64,000 nt of DNA from Mesobacterium_A sp034670065 (GTDB taxonomy: Bacteria; Pseudomonadota; Alphaproteobacteria; Rhodobacterales; Rhodobacteraceae): assembly GCA_034670065.1 (NCBI GenBank), contig JAXMOG010000004.1, positions 267,106 to 331,105 of the forward strand. Reading direction: 5' to 3'. The translations under genes and the position numbers were made by a program. Position 1 is the stretch's first letter; each line of letters starts with the position of its first letter. The notes under the pieces are model-generated. The model saw only the letters and a list, made by a program, of their open reading frames with translations. It was not told the origin of the DNA and ran no database searches. Below are positions 8,652 through 17,529 of the stretch, one piece after another.

Positions 8652-10166
8652 TCACATTGAATTGGCACGCTCTGTTCGACGCTTTTTCGCGCCTTCTGAG
8701 GACCAAATGCTCCAAAGTAAGATCATTCCGGTTAAAGACATGATCGCGGCGCTCAGCGGTCGGTCGAAGAAGGTCATGAAATCCCCCCGCCCCAACAACA
8801 TGGCCCTGCGGAAATGCTCTTCCATCAAAGGGCCCAACACGAACCCCAGTAGCAACGGTGCACCGGGGAATTTAAAGATGCGCATGGCATAGCCCAAAGC
8901 CCCAAAGGCAAAGACCATCCATACGTTCAAAGGCGAGAAGCTGGCGCTGTAGGCACCGATGCAAATGAACAGCAAAACCGATGGGTACAGCAGGTGGTAC
9001 GGGATCGTCAGCATACGCACCCAAACGCCGATCAGCGGGATGTTCAGAACCAACAGGATAACATTGCCAACCCAGAAGCTCATGATCAGCCCCCAGAACA
9101 GCTCTGGCTCGTCAGAAATCAGTGTGGGCCCCGGCGCAATGCCGTGGATCATCAAGGCCCCAAGCATCAGCGCCATCGTGGCACTTCCCGGTACGCCCAG
9201 CGAAAGCGTGGGAATAAACGCAGTTTGGTCAGCGGCATTGTTTGCAGCTTCGGGGGCCATGATGCCTTCGATCGCGCCTTTGCCAAACCGCTCCGGTGTT
9301 TTCGACAACCGCTTTTCAATGGCATAGGACAAGAACGCGGCGATGGATGGGCCCGTGCCCGGAAGCGTCCCAAAGAAAGAGCCCATGCTGGAACCGCGCA
9401 ACATGGGAAACCACGACCGTCGCACATCATCACTGGTTGGTTTGATCGCTTTCAGCTTCACGCTCTCGGGGTCAATATCGGATGCCTTCACGCGACGAAC
9501 CGACATCACGATTTCGGCCACTCCAAAGACACCCATCGCCAACGCGATCAGGCTAACGCCCTCCATCAGCCCAAGACTGCCACCGGTGAAGCGCGCCGTG
9601 GCGGTTTGAGAATCCAACCCAACCAGACCGATGATCACCCCCAGTGTCATCATCGCCAAACCTTTGATGGCAGACCCTTCAGAGATGGTCGACGCCGCAA
9701 CCAACCCCATCAACATCAGTGCGAAATACTCGGCAGATCCAAATCTTAACGCGTATTCTGCAATGATCGGGGTAAACAGTGTCAGCAAGATAATGCCAAA
9801 GGTCGCGCCAAAGAACGACGCGACGGTCGTCATGAACAGCGCAACACCGCCCCGGCCGCTTCGGGCCATCGGATAACCATCAAGGCAGGTCACGGCATTG
9901 GCCGGTGTCCCCGGAATATTCAGCAGGATCGACGCGGTACTGCCACCATAGGTGGTTCCATACCAAATACCCGCTAGCATGATCAGGGCTGTTGTCGGCT
10001 CCAGGTTATAGGTCAGCGGGAACAGCATAGAGATCGCCGCAAGCACCCCAACGCCGGGAATGACGCCCACCAATGTGCCCAGCAATGCACCAAGGAAGCA
10101 ATAAAACAGGTTCGTCAGGCTAAGCGCGACGCCCAGACCAAGACCAAGGTTTCCAAGCAGCTCCAT
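8652..10166 (-). CDS. tctA: TctA-family large permease subunit of a TTT transporter
   Basis: 504 residues from ATG 10166 (MELLGNLGLGLGVALS), which overlaps the tctB stop as TGATG and matches the usual TctA N-terminus; an upstream ATG at 10178 adds four residues. About twelve hydrophobic segments; signatures LLGTLVGVIPGVGVLA, GKGAIEGIMAPEAANNAAD and LGVPGSATMALMLGALMIHG. It forms the inner-membrane channel with TctB. About half of the residues in its C-terminal part match the partial TctA at the left edge, so these are two distinct transporters rather than a local duplication. Confidence 0.94.
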   Translation of the reverse strand: MELLGNLGLGLGVALSLTNLFYCFLGALLGTLVGVIPGVGVLAAISMLFPLTYNLEPTTALIMLAGIWYGTTYGGSTASILLNIPGTPANAVTCLDGYPMARSGRGGVALFMTTVASFFGATFGIILLTLFTPIIAEYALRFGSAEYFALMLMGLVAASTISEGSAIKGLAMMTLGVIIGLVGLDSQTATARFTGGSLGLMEGVSLIALAMGVFGVAEIVMSVRRVKASDIDPESVKLKAIKPTSDDVRRSWFPMLRGSSMGSFFGTLPGTGPSIAAFLSYAIEKRLSKTPERFGKGAIEGIMAPEAANNAADQTAFIPTLSLGVPGSATMALMLGALMIHGIAPGPTLISDEPELFWGLIMSFWVGNVILLVLNIPLIGVWVRMLTIPYHLLYPSVLLFICIGAYSASFSPLNVWMVFAFGALGYAMRIFKFPGAPLLLGFVLGPLMEEHFRRAMLLGRGDFMTFFDRPLSAAIMSLTGMILLWSIWSSEGAKKRRTERANSM

Positions 10167-10615
10167 CAGAACGGCCACGCGAACAGAGGGATATTCAAAC
10201 CAAGTCCAAACTTAAATACGCCCGGCGCAAGGAAGCATAGCGCAAGACACAGCAACCCAAGACTTGACGCCTTGATGCGCAGCTCCGCCAGGGAAGAGAT
10301 AACGGTAATTCCGATGATCGCCGGGATCAGGCCGAAAGGCTCCACCATGATCGCAAACGCAAAAACGCCGCCCAAAACAAACAAAGGCGACCAGAAGCGA
10401 AGATCAGGCCTCTCCCCCTCATTGCGAAGGGACTGCACCACCAAGATCAACCCGAAGAACGCCAACAACACGCCAAGTCCAGCCGGAAAAGCGCCAGGCC
10501 CCATCCTTGAAAGCGTGCCAAGCGGATAGTTGGAAATGGAAACGATACTGACAGTGGCCCCCGCAATCATCAGCAGCGCGCCAGCCGCCATATCGGTATA
10601 GTCGAATCTGTACAT
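10166..10615 (-). CDS. tctB: TctB-family small permease subunit of a TTT transporter
   Basis: 149 residues with four hydrophobic segments, the typical size and topology of TctB. MYRFDYTDMAAGALLMIAGA opens the first helix and a conserved GPGAFPAGLGVLLAFFG segment follows. First gene of the tctBAC operon; its stop overlaps the tctA start. Divergent from the FadJ-like gene across a 375-bp intergenic region. Confidence 0.9.
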   Translation of the reverse strand: MYRFDYTDMAAGALLMIAGATVSIVSISNYPLGTLSRMGPGAFPAGLGVLLAFFGLILVVQSLRNEGERPDLRFWSPLFVLGGVFAFAIMVEPFGLIPAIIGITVISSLAELRIKASSLGLLCLALCFLAPGVFKFGLGLNIPLFAWPF

Positions 10616-10990
10616 ACTCTCCCCTTCACTTCACCTGATCGAAATCAAGCAAGGCTATCCATAAAAGGCAATAACATAGCTTTTAGAAAATTGAAACTTT
10701 ATTTTTCCCAAAATCTGGGGCACCATGCGCCCAAGAAGCGAAAAAATGAGATATTCCGCTTGAAAAACAAGGTCCGACCGCCCTGAAAGGGCCAGTCAAA
10801 GGCAAGAAGATCAACCGAGCGTAGAATAAAACTATACTTATGACTTTTGTTGCGGTAAACCACCCTGACGCACTGGCCCATAATGGCCCCGCCTTCCCAC
10901 AATGGTTTCTGCCTCAAAGCTCAAAGCCAATGAACCTGAGCATCTGCCAGAAACCTGGCGCTTGGCGCTGAACTGACGGAGAATTTAATC
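10616..10990. promoter_or_regulatory. 375-bp divergent intergenic region (tctB / fadJ-like)
   Basis: No convincing gene. The stretch 10650-10710 is AT-rich and carries ATAAAAG (10661-10667) facing CTTTTAG (10680-10686). A 72-codon minus-strand frame (10699-10917) has no recognisable domain and atypical composition. Probably holds two divergent promoters and possibly the operator of the GntR/UTRA protein. Confidence 0.5.
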
Positions 10991-13144
10991 TTGGCTGATG
11001 AGCTTTCAAAAATCAACAGCAGTCACCGCAAGCCGCATGAACAGTCCGGCAGCGCAGACCAACGTACAGCTCCGGAAACCAAACCGTTGAGCAAAGTCAC
11101 CTTGGACATGCGCGCCGACATCGCTGTGCTGACAATCAACAACCCTCCGGTAAACGCGGGGTCCATTGATGTGCGCACCGGTCTTTTGAGCGGCCTGACG
11201 GCAGCCAAGGAAAACGGGGCTAAGGCTGTTGTTATTTTGGGCGCAGGGCGTTGTTTTGTGGCCGGGTCAGATTTGCGGGAATTTGGACAGCCACTTGCCT
11301 TTCCAGAACTTCCTGACGTGATCCGCGCAATCGAAGATACCCCCTTCCCCGTGCTGGCTGCGCTTCATGGCGTTGCGCTTGGCGGCGGTTTGGAACTGGC
11401 GCTTGGCTGCGATTACCGCATAGCGGCGCCTGATACCAAACTTGGCCTTCCCGAAGTCTCGCTTGGATTTGTGCCGGGCGCTGGCGGGACCCAGCGGTTG
11501 CCACGCCTAGTCGGTATCAGCAAAGCCATCGCCATGATTTGCGGGGCCACTCGCATTTCCGCTAGAGAAGCCTGTGATATTGGACTGATCGACGCGGTGA
11601 CAGACGGCGACTTGCTAGAGGCCGCATTGGCATTTTTGAACGAAGCGCCACGCCCCAAGCGGCCGTCCAAAGAGCAATCCGCCCCGCAAGACGGCGACGG
11701 GATGATTGAAGCGGCCGAAGCACGCGCGCTTAAACGCGGCAAGGGGCGCCCAAACGTGGCCGAGGCCATCCGCCTGATCAACAAGGCCGCGACAACAGAC
11801 GCCGACACGGCCCTGGCCGACGAACGCGCAACCTTCCAAACTCTGCGGCTAAGCGATGATGCCTTTGCCTTGCGGTATTTGTTCTTTTCCGAGCGCCGCG
11901 CCGGAACGGTTGAAGGTCTGAACTTGAAGACCGCAGGCAACATACGCCGGATCGGGGTTATTGGCGGCGGCACAATGGGACAAGGGATCGTGCGCGCATT
12001 CCTGGCGGCTGGCTTGTCTGTCACCGTGGTAGAGCGTGACGGCGCAGCCTTGGACATCGCGCTGGAGAAAATTGGCGAGAGCTTGAAATCCAGCGCACAA
12101 CGTGGCCGCCTGACCCACGCCGCCTGCGCATCCCGCTTGGCGGCATTGGATGGCGCTGAGGACGTTGCCGAGCTGGCAAGCTGTGATCTGGTGATCGAAG
12201 CCGTTTTCGAAGACATGGCGGTCAAGAAAGACGTACTGGGCAAGGTGGAACAGGTTGTTGCCCCCGAAACCATTATTGCAACCAACACGTCCTACCTGGA
12301 CATTGATGAAATGGTTTCGGACCTGGATCATCCACAGCGGGTGCTGGGCCTGCACTTCTTCAGCCCTGCCGATATCATGCCCTTGCTTGAAATCGTGCGC
12401 TCTGCCAGCACCTCTGACTCAACGCTTGCCAGCGGGTTAAAGCTGGCGCGCAAATTGACCAAGCAACCGGTGGTGTCCCGCGTGGCCGAAGGGTTTATCG
12501 GCAACCGGATTTACAATGCCTACCGTCGACGTGCCGAATTGCTGGTCTTGGATGGCGCATCACCAGATGCGGTTGATCAGGCCGCCCAGGCCTTTGGCTT
12601 TGCCATGGGGCCGTTTCTGGTATCCGACATGTCTGGCTTGGACATTGCCTGGGCCATGCGCAAACGTCAGGCACCAACCCGCGACCCAAACGCGCGCTAT
12701 GTGACCATTGCTGATAGCTTGTGTGAGGCCGGGCGCTTGGGCCGTAAAACAGGAAAAGGGTGGTACAATTACATCGATGGCAAGCCCGAAGCCGCGCCAG
12801 AAGTGACCGAAGTGATCGCCCAAGCCCGTGCCAAAGCTGGAATAACCCCAGTGTCCTATGACCCGCAAACCATCCAGCACCAGCTGATGGCTGCCATCGT
12901 GAACGAAGCTGCGCTCTTGCTGGAGGAAGGCGTTGCGCAGCGGCCCTCAGACGTGGATGTGACTTTGACAAATGGCTATGGCTTTCCACGTTGGCGCGGC
13001 GGGCCGCTGTATTGGGCCGCAAAACAAGATCCAACCTCGCTGCAAGCGGATCTGGATACCCTTGCCAATGGGGTTGGTCATGGTCACCGCGCCGGTCCGG
13101 TTCACAAAATCCTGGCCCTACTGACCGCGTCGAACGAGGCTTAA
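10991..13144 (+). CDS. Bifunctional enoyl-CoA hydratase / 3-hydroxyacyl-CoA dehydrogenase (FadJ/FadB-like)
   Basis: 717 residues. The N-terminal crotonase domain (roughly residues 35-220) has oxyanion-hole segments AGSDLREFG and HGVALGGGLELALG and a catalytic PEVSLGFVPGAGGTQRLPR. The Rossmann domain (from about 320) shows IGVIGGGTMGQGI; the HFFSPADIMPLLEIV segment carries the His-Glu pair of 3-hydroxyacyl-CoA dehydrogenases; two C-terminal helical domains follow, ending in GYGFPRWRGGP. It converts enoyl-CoA through 3-hydroxyacyl-CoA to 3-oxoacyl-CoA, complementing the dehydrogenases at 3375-5644. TTG start 10991 with GGAG at 10979-10982. Confidence 0.93.
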   Translation: MADELSKINSSHRKPHEQSGSADQRTAPETKPLSKVTLDMRADIAVLTINNPPVNAGSIDVRTGLLSGLTAAKENGAKAVVILGAGRCFVAGSDLREFGQPLAFPELPDVIRAIEDTPFPVLAALHGVALGGGLELALGCDYRIAAPDTKLGLPEVSLGFVPGAGGTQRLPRLVGISKAIAMICGATRISAREACDIGLIDAVTDGDLLEAALAFLNEAPRPKRPSKEQSAPQDGDGMIEAAEARALKRGKGRPNVAEAIRLINKAATTDADTALADERATFQTLRLSDDAFALRYLFFSERRAGTVEGLNLKTAGNIRRIGVIGGGTMGQGIVRAFLAAGLSVTVVERDGAALDIALEKIGESLKSSAQRGRLTHAACASRLAALDGAEDVAELASCDLVIEAVFEDMAVKKDVLGKVEQVVAPETIIATNTSYLDIDEMVSDLDHPQRVLGLHFFSPADIMPLLEIVRSASTSDSTLASGLKLARKLTKQPVVSRVAEGFIGNRIYNAYRRRAELLVLDGASPDAVDQAAQAFGFAMGPFLVSDMSGLDIAWAMRKRQAPTRDPNARYVTIADSLCEAGRLGRKTGKGWYNYIDGKPEAAPEVTEVIAQARAKAGITPVSYDPQTIQHQLMAAIVNEAALLLEEGVAQRPSDVDVTLTNGYGFPRWRGGPLYWAAKQDPTSLQADLDTLANGVGHGHRAGPVHKILALLTASNEA

Positions 13145-13147
13145 ACC

Positions 13148-13303
13148 ATGAAAAAGGGTGATTTCTGGCGAATGGGACCTGTCAGCCTCTACGGCGATGA
13201 CCGCCAGGAACAGCCAAAAGAACACGCCCACCACGCGATGATCGCCGCGATATGCATTCGCCTGGGCGATAAAGCCGCCTGCCAAAATGAGGGATTGAAA
13301 TGA
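13148..13303 (+). CDS. Small ORF translationally coupled to the GST gene (hypothetical)
   Basis: 51 codons, ATG 13148 to TGA 13303, filling exactly the gap between the FadJ-like gene and the GST gene; its stop overlaps the GST start as ATGA. A GAGG lies 8 nt before the ATG, inside the end of the upstream gene. The product is hydrophilic, rich in charged residues and histidine (PKEHAHHAM), with two Cys and no signal peptide or membrane segment. I recognise no family. It could be a real small protein or a leader that couples GST translation to the upstream cistron. Confidence 0.4.
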   Translation: MKKGDFWRMGPVSLYGDDRQEQPKEHAHHAMIAAICIRLGDKAACQNEGLK

Positions 13304-13965
13304 AACTACATTGGTCACCACGCTCGCCCTTTGTGCGTAAGGTCATGATTGTTTTGAACGAAACCGGACTGGTGTCGCAGGTGGAATGCGTGCGTTCGGT
13401 CGTTGCGATCAATCAACCGCCCAATATGGCGGTGATGGCAGACAATCCGCTGAACAAAATTCCGACGCTGATCACCGATGATGGGCTGGCGCTTTTCGAC
13501 AGTCGCGTGATTTGTGAATTTTTGGATATGAAGGCCGAAACAGGCTTGTTCCCGACAGACCCGGCCAGACGCTTTCGCCAATTGCGCTGGCAGGCCCTGG
13601 CCGATGGGATGACCGACAATCTGCTACTGTGGCGCACAGAAATGACGCGTGAAACCGGCCCGTGGCCCGCCATCACCAGCGGTTGGCTGACCAAGACGCG
13701 GGCAGCAATGTCCCTATTGGAAAAGGAAGCCGCGGACCTGGCAAAAGACCCATTTGGAATTGCGCATGTCGCCCTGATCAGCGCATTGGGGCAACTTGAT
13801 TTCCGTTGGCCCGATTGCCAGTGGCGCGATCACTTCCCTACCCTTGCGGCACTAGAGCACGATCTGGCCCAAAGACCATCTGTCATCGCATCCCCCAAGG
13901 CAGAAGATCAAGACGAGGCTGCGGCGCAGGTCACTGCCGGCCAACTGACCTTTGCCGATCAATGA
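13300..13965 (+). CDS. Glutathione S-transferase family protein
   Basis: 221 residues. The N-terminal thioredoxin-like domain begins MKLHWSPRSPFVRKVMI, with the catalytic Ser in SPRSPFVRK, and contains NKIPTLITDDG (cis-Pro) and LFDSRVICEFLD (glutathione gamma-glutamyl site); a helical C-terminal domain follows. It probably conjugates or isomerises a catabolic intermediate with glutathione. In an operon with the FadJ-like gene via the 51-codon ORF. Confidence 0.9.
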   Translation: MKLHWSPRSPFVRKVMIVLNETGLVSQVECVRSVVAINQPPNMAVMADNPLNKIPTLITDDGLALFDSRVICEFLDMKAETGLFPTDPARRFRQLRWQALADGMTDNLLLWRTEMTRETGPWPAITSGWLTKTRAAMSLLEKEAADLAKDPFGIAHVALISALGQLDFRWPDCQWRDHFPTLAALEHDLAQRPSVIASPKAEDQDEAAAQVTAGQLTFADQ

Positions 13966-14049
13966 TATGGCACACATGATCGCCTCATACGCCAATCTAA
14001 ATTGCTCATCACTGGCGGCGTCCGGTGTTAAGCCAGTCTTGGGGCAATC

Positions 14050-15090
14050 ATGAAAAGTATCGGGATTATCCTTGGGTTATATTTGCTTGCCGCGCCGTTC
14101 GGATATCTGCTGAACCATGCCGGCGTTCCATTGGCCTGGATGATCGGACCTTTGCTGGTGATTGCGGCGCTGGTCAGCACTGGCATTGTCAAACAGACCG
14201 TTCCCACCGGCACCCGCCCGATTGGCCAGATTGTTGTCGCGACATTTGTCGGGGCGCACTTCTCGCCCGAAGCGTTTCATGCGCTTCGCCATACCGCGCC
14301 ACTGGTCATCGGGCTAAGCTTGTTCACTTTGGCCGGGTCGCTGTTGGTGGCACGTCTACAGATGAAACTGTTTCAAACCGACCCGGTAACAGCAATATTA
14401 TCTGTCGTTCCCACCTCGCCTGTCGAGGCCGGCGTTTTGGCCGAAGCCAATAACGTTTCCCCGACACCCATCATCTTTTCCCAGACCGTACGCATTGCGA
14501 TGGTGGTGCTTTTGGTGCCTTTCTTGATGTACGCCACGGCTGGTGGGGGATTGCACCCTCCAATAGTGCCATCCCCTGATACAACCGCGCAGGGCAACAT
14601 GTGGCTTATGGTTGCTGGCGCCATTGCTGGGGTCACTCTGTTTAAAACCCTGCGACTAACCAATCCGTTTTTCCTTGGCCCGCTGTTTGCCTCTTCAGTA
14701 TTGGCCGCATTGGGATTGCAAACCTACCATATTCCGACGGAAATTCTGTATGGTGCACAGCTGATCTTGGGCACTTGGCTGGGCTCGTGTTTTCGCCCCG
14801 AACTCTGGCGATCCGGCGGCCGTGTCTTTGCCCCTGTCGCGTTAAGCTCCACCCTTTTACTGACCGTTTGCTGCCTTGGGGCTTTTCTGGCGTCATTGCT
14901 GTTCAATGTCCCTCTGCCCACGCTTGTACTGGGCGCCGCACCGGGTGGCGTTACAGAGATGGCGTTGACAGCAGGAACATTGGGCCTGGATGTCGCTCTG
15001 GTGACGGTTTTCCACCTGGCGCGCATATTCATCATCATGCCCAGCTTGGGCCGAATAGTCCGCGCACAGCAACCAAACCCATCTGTCTAA
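14050..15090 (+). CDS. AbrB-family (PF05145) integral membrane protein
   Basis: 346 residues, about nine hydrophobic segments arranged as two repeats: GVPLAWMIGPLLVIAAL near the N-terminus and NPFFLGPLFASSVLAALG in the second half. This is the AbrB duplication family, often misnamed ammonia monooxygenase; members are putative transporters or regulators and no activity is established for most. Single gene, 59 nt after a start-less gap from GST and 82 nt before the GntR gene, same strand. Confidence 0.85.
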   Translation: MKSIGIILGLYLLAAPFGYLLNHAGVPLAWMIGPLLVIAALVSTGIVKQTVPTGTRPIGQIVVATFVGAHFSPEAFHALRHTAPLVIGLSLFTLAGSLLVARLQMKLFQTDPVTAILSVVPTSPVEAGVLAEANNVSPTPIIFSQTVRIAMVVLLVPFLMYATAGGGLHPPIVPSPDTTAQGNMWLMVAGAIAGVTLFKTLRLTNPFFLGPLFASSVLAALGLQTYHIPTEILYGAQLILGTWLGSCFRPELWRSGGRVFAPVALSSTLLLTVCCLGAFLASLLFNVPLPTLVLGAAPGGVTEMALTAGTLGLDVALVTVFHLARIFIIMPSLGRIVRAQQPNPSV

Positions 15091-15172
15091 ATTAGCACCC
15101 ATTAAAATATAAAAACTAGGTTTTATGATTGATAGAAGGTCCAGTCTCTAGTACCCTCTTACAACAGAGGCA
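15091..15172. promoter_or_regulatory. AT-rich region upstream of the GntR/UTRA gene with inverted repeat
   Basis: Contains ATAAAA (15109-15114) facing TTTTAT (15121-15126) around an ACTAGG spacer. Likely promoter plus autoregulatory operator of the following GntR gene; compare the similar arms at 19759-19778 and 2823-2850. Confidence 0.4.
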
Positions 15173-15937
15173 ATGATGAGTACTGGTGACATGGCAAATC
15201 CTGAAAACACGACGGTCACGGCGCTGCGCAAAAGCAATGTTGCGCGCTACATTCAGCTTGCCAGCCTGTTTCGAAATCGCATCGAGTCCGGCGAATGGGA
15301 CGTGGGAGACAAAATCCCCAATGTCGAGTCACTGGCCAAACAATGCGGCGTCGCCACGATGACGATCCGTCAGGCGCTGGACATTCTGGCCTCTGAAGGG
15401 TTGATCGAACGGTTTCGCGCCAAGGGCACCTTTGTCACCGAGCGGCCAAACAAAGACATCTGGTGTGAAGTTAAAACCGATTGGACCGGCCTGCTGATTG
15501 CGCGAGACAACGCATCAATTGAAATTCTGGGGGACGAGCGTAACGTTCAACTGCCCAAACGCGATGGCCTGACTGGCAATTTGGCCCCCGGTTATCGGCA
15601 CCTGAAGCGGCGTCATTCCCGCGATGGCATTCCGTTCCTGCTGGCCGATGTTTTTGTGGACGAACGGGTCTGCCCCCACATCCCAGAAAGCGCCTATACT
15701 CAAGTTACCGCGATGCGGCTGATTGCCGACATCCCCGGCCAAAAGATCACCGATGCGCATCAAACCGTCACCATCGGATCCGCCGATCTGGAAACATCGA
15801 ATGCTTTGAACATTTCGATTGGTGATCCGGTGGCCAAGGTACTGCGGGTTGCCATTAACGAGGTCGGCGATCTGATCCTTGCCGCAAACGGTGTCTACCG
15901 GGGGGATATGATGAAAATCTCGGTCAAACTTCGCTAA
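15173..15937 (+). CDS. GntR-family transcriptional regulator with UTRA effector domain (HutC type)
   Basis: 254 residues. Winged-helix domain about residues 20-90 (NRIESGEWDVGDKIPNVESL, then TIRQALDILASEGLIERFRA with the G/T-F-V wing), followed by a UTRA ligand-binding domain from about residue 110 (IPFLLADVFVDERV). ATG 15173 and ATG 15176 both follow GAGG at 15167-15170. It is likely the local repressor for the acyl-CoA genes on either side; candidate operators are the AT-rich inverted repeats at 2823-2850, 10661-10686, 15109-15126 and 19759-19778. Confidence 0.88.
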   Translation: MMSTGDMANPENTTVTALRKSNVARYIQLASLFRNRIESGEWDVGDKIPNVESLAKQCGVATMTIRQALDILASEGLIERFRAKGTFVTERPNKDIWCEVKTDWTGLLIARDNASIEILGDERNVQLPKRDGLTGNLAPGYRHLKRRHSRDGIPFLLADVFVDERVCPHIPESAYTQVTAMRLIADIPGQKITDAHQTVTIGSADLETSNALNISIGDPVAKVLRVAINEVGDLILAANGVYRGDMMKISVKLR

Positions 15938-16088
15938 TCCATTTCAGCCAGTGGATCACAGCGCGGCCGATAGTCCCCTGTAGCCTTCCTGTGGATTTCG
16001 CTTGGCCAGGAATGCGATCGCGCGACGCGATCAAAAAACCGCGCGATCATCCCTCTCTGGCTGGACAGGCATTGAGGCCCAATAACGG

Positions 16089-16856
16089 TTAGCTCTTAAA
16101 CACAGGCGCGCGCTTTTCACCAAATGCAGCCATGGCTTCGGCAGTGTCTTCTGAGGTCGACAGCGCCTTGGTCTGCCCCTGCTCGAACCGGTAACCTTCA
16201 TATATTGAAAGGTTTTCAGAAACCTGAAATGATTTCTTGGCCGCGCGTACAGCTGACGGGCTGGCCTTTGCAATATCCGCAGCAACGCCGTGCGCAGCCG
16301 CCAGCAGATCTTCGGGTGCTGTGCACATCGACGCGGCATTCATCCGAAAAAGTTCAGGGCCGTAGTACCGGCGCGCCGTGTACAGCATCAGCCGCGCATC
16401 AGATTCACTGAAATGGCGCCGCACATGAGACACGCCACCCGCAAGCCCAACATTCACCTCTGTCATCTGCAAAAACCCCTTTTCCGAGACCAGCAGAATG
16501 TCACAGCACAACGCAGTTACGCAGCCAGCGCCAATTGCCGCGCCATTCACAGCGGCGATGATCGGCTTGGGGCATTCCAACAGGCAATCGAAACTGGCGC
16601 GAACCCGGCGATTGTGCGCCGTGTAATTCCCCGGTTCCTGCGTTGGGCGTTCTGATAAATCTGCGCCGGCAGAAAAGGCGCGGCCCTCTCCGGTGATGAT
16701 GATCGCACGCACGTCTGTCCGGTCGCCCAATTGATCCACCACAGCAACCAGTTCTTCGCGGAACGCATTGTTCTGCGCATTTACTGGCGGGCGGGCGATG
16801 GTGATCGTTGCGACGAAATCGGTCACATCCAGAGTGAGTGTTTCGTATGTGCTCAT
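16089..16856 (-). CDS. Enoyl-CoA hydratase/isomerase (crotonase) family protein
   Basis: 255 residues, single crotonase domain. Oxyanion-hole segments FSAGADLSE and NGAAIGAGCVTALCCD; QMTEVNVGLAGG carries the candidate catalytic Glu. Converts an enoyl-CoA, or performs a related crotonase reaction, in the cytoplasm. Last gene of the minus-strand run hydrolase (18782-19582), CoA-transferase, carboxymuconolactone-decarboxylase family gene, hydratase. Confidence 0.9.
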   Translation of the reverse strand: MSTYETLTLDVTDFVATITIARPPVNAQNNAFREELVAVVDQLGDRTDVRAIIITGEGRAFSAGADLSERPTQEPGNYTAHNRRVRASFDCLLECPKPIIAAVNGAAIGAGCVTALCCDILLVSEKGFLQMTEVNVGLAGGVSHVRRHFSESDARLMLYTARRYYGPELFRMNAASMCTAPEDLLAAAHGVAADIAKASPSAVRAAKKSFQVSENLSIYEGYRFEQGQTKALSTSEDTAEAMAAFGEKRAPVFKS

Positions 16857-16883
16857 GCTTGATACCTTTGGATCGTATAGCGT

Positions 16884-17525
16884 TTAGTCTTTGGCTACGG
16901 ACGGCAAGTTTGCCAACTCACCCTCTGCGCCAGGCAATCTGGTTGTCACGCCCATCGGCAATGGCACTTTATGGACATTCAACGTCATCGCAACCATCGA
17001 ATAATAGCCGATCACGGCGGTCAGCTCGACAATGCCCACTTCGCCCCATCGCGCCACAACCGCGTTGTAAACATCTGAGTCAACATCACCCTTTTGCAGG
17101 ATTTGTTGCGAGAATTCATAGATATCGCGCGCGTCGCTATCATCACCAAACTCTGGCACAGCACAGTCGCGGATGGCATTCGCAATGCCCAAATCCAAGC
17201 CTGCGCGTTCGGCATCGCCCAAATGGATCGCCCATTCCAAATCACTGCTCCAACGCCGCGCCGTGACAAGGATTGCCAGCTCATTCAGATGGGTCGGGAT
17301 GGAGGTTTCAAACCGCAGAACCTGACCCAACCGCTGCCAACGATCTGCCAGCACGGGGTTGTGCAGGGCCGCCCGAAGCGGACCCACCAGAGTTTTGCGC
17401 GGTCCGGATACGATCTGATCATACACCTCTTTTTGCGCCGCATTCATCGTGTCCGGTTCCGGAAAACTGATCCTGCGGCCATTTTGAGAAGCGTCGTCCT
17501 TAGTGGGCGGTTTTGAAACGGTCAT
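16884..17525 (-). CDS. Carboxymuconolactone decarboxylase (AhpD-like) family protein
   Basis: 213 residues from ATG 17525, which lies 4 nt after the CoA-transferase stop behind GGGGAG; the frame continues upstream but overlaps that gene. The all-helical CMD domain is seen in NELAILVTARRWSSDLEWAIH and LGDAERAGL, with the E-W-x2-H pattern but without the CxxC of peroxidase-active AhpD proteins, so a peroxidase role is unlikely. Such proteins often sit in ring-cleavage or acyl-CoA pathways. Exact reaction unknown. Confidence 0.85.
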   Translation of the reverse strand: MTVSKPPTKDDASQNGRRISFPEPDTMNAAQKEVYDQIVSGPRKTLVGPLRAALHNPVLADRWQRLGQVLRFETSIPTHLNELAILVTARRWSSDLEWAIHLGDAERAGLDLGIANAIRDCAVPEFGDDSDARDIYEFSQQILQKGDVDSDVYNAVVARWGEVGIVELTAVIGYYSMVAMTLNVHKVPLPMGVTTRLPGAEGELANLPSVAKD

Positions 17526-17529
17526 CGTT

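Noticed and set aside
10699..10917. 72-codon minus-strand frame in the tctB/fadJ intergenic region.
   Set aside because: No recognisable domain, no ribosome site, composition unlike coding DNA here.
16016..16032. GATCGCG-CGA-CGCGATC dyad followed by A6 between the GntR and hydratase genes.
   Set aside because: The A-run is on the wrong side for termination in either direction and the arms are low-complexity GC; not called as a terminator.
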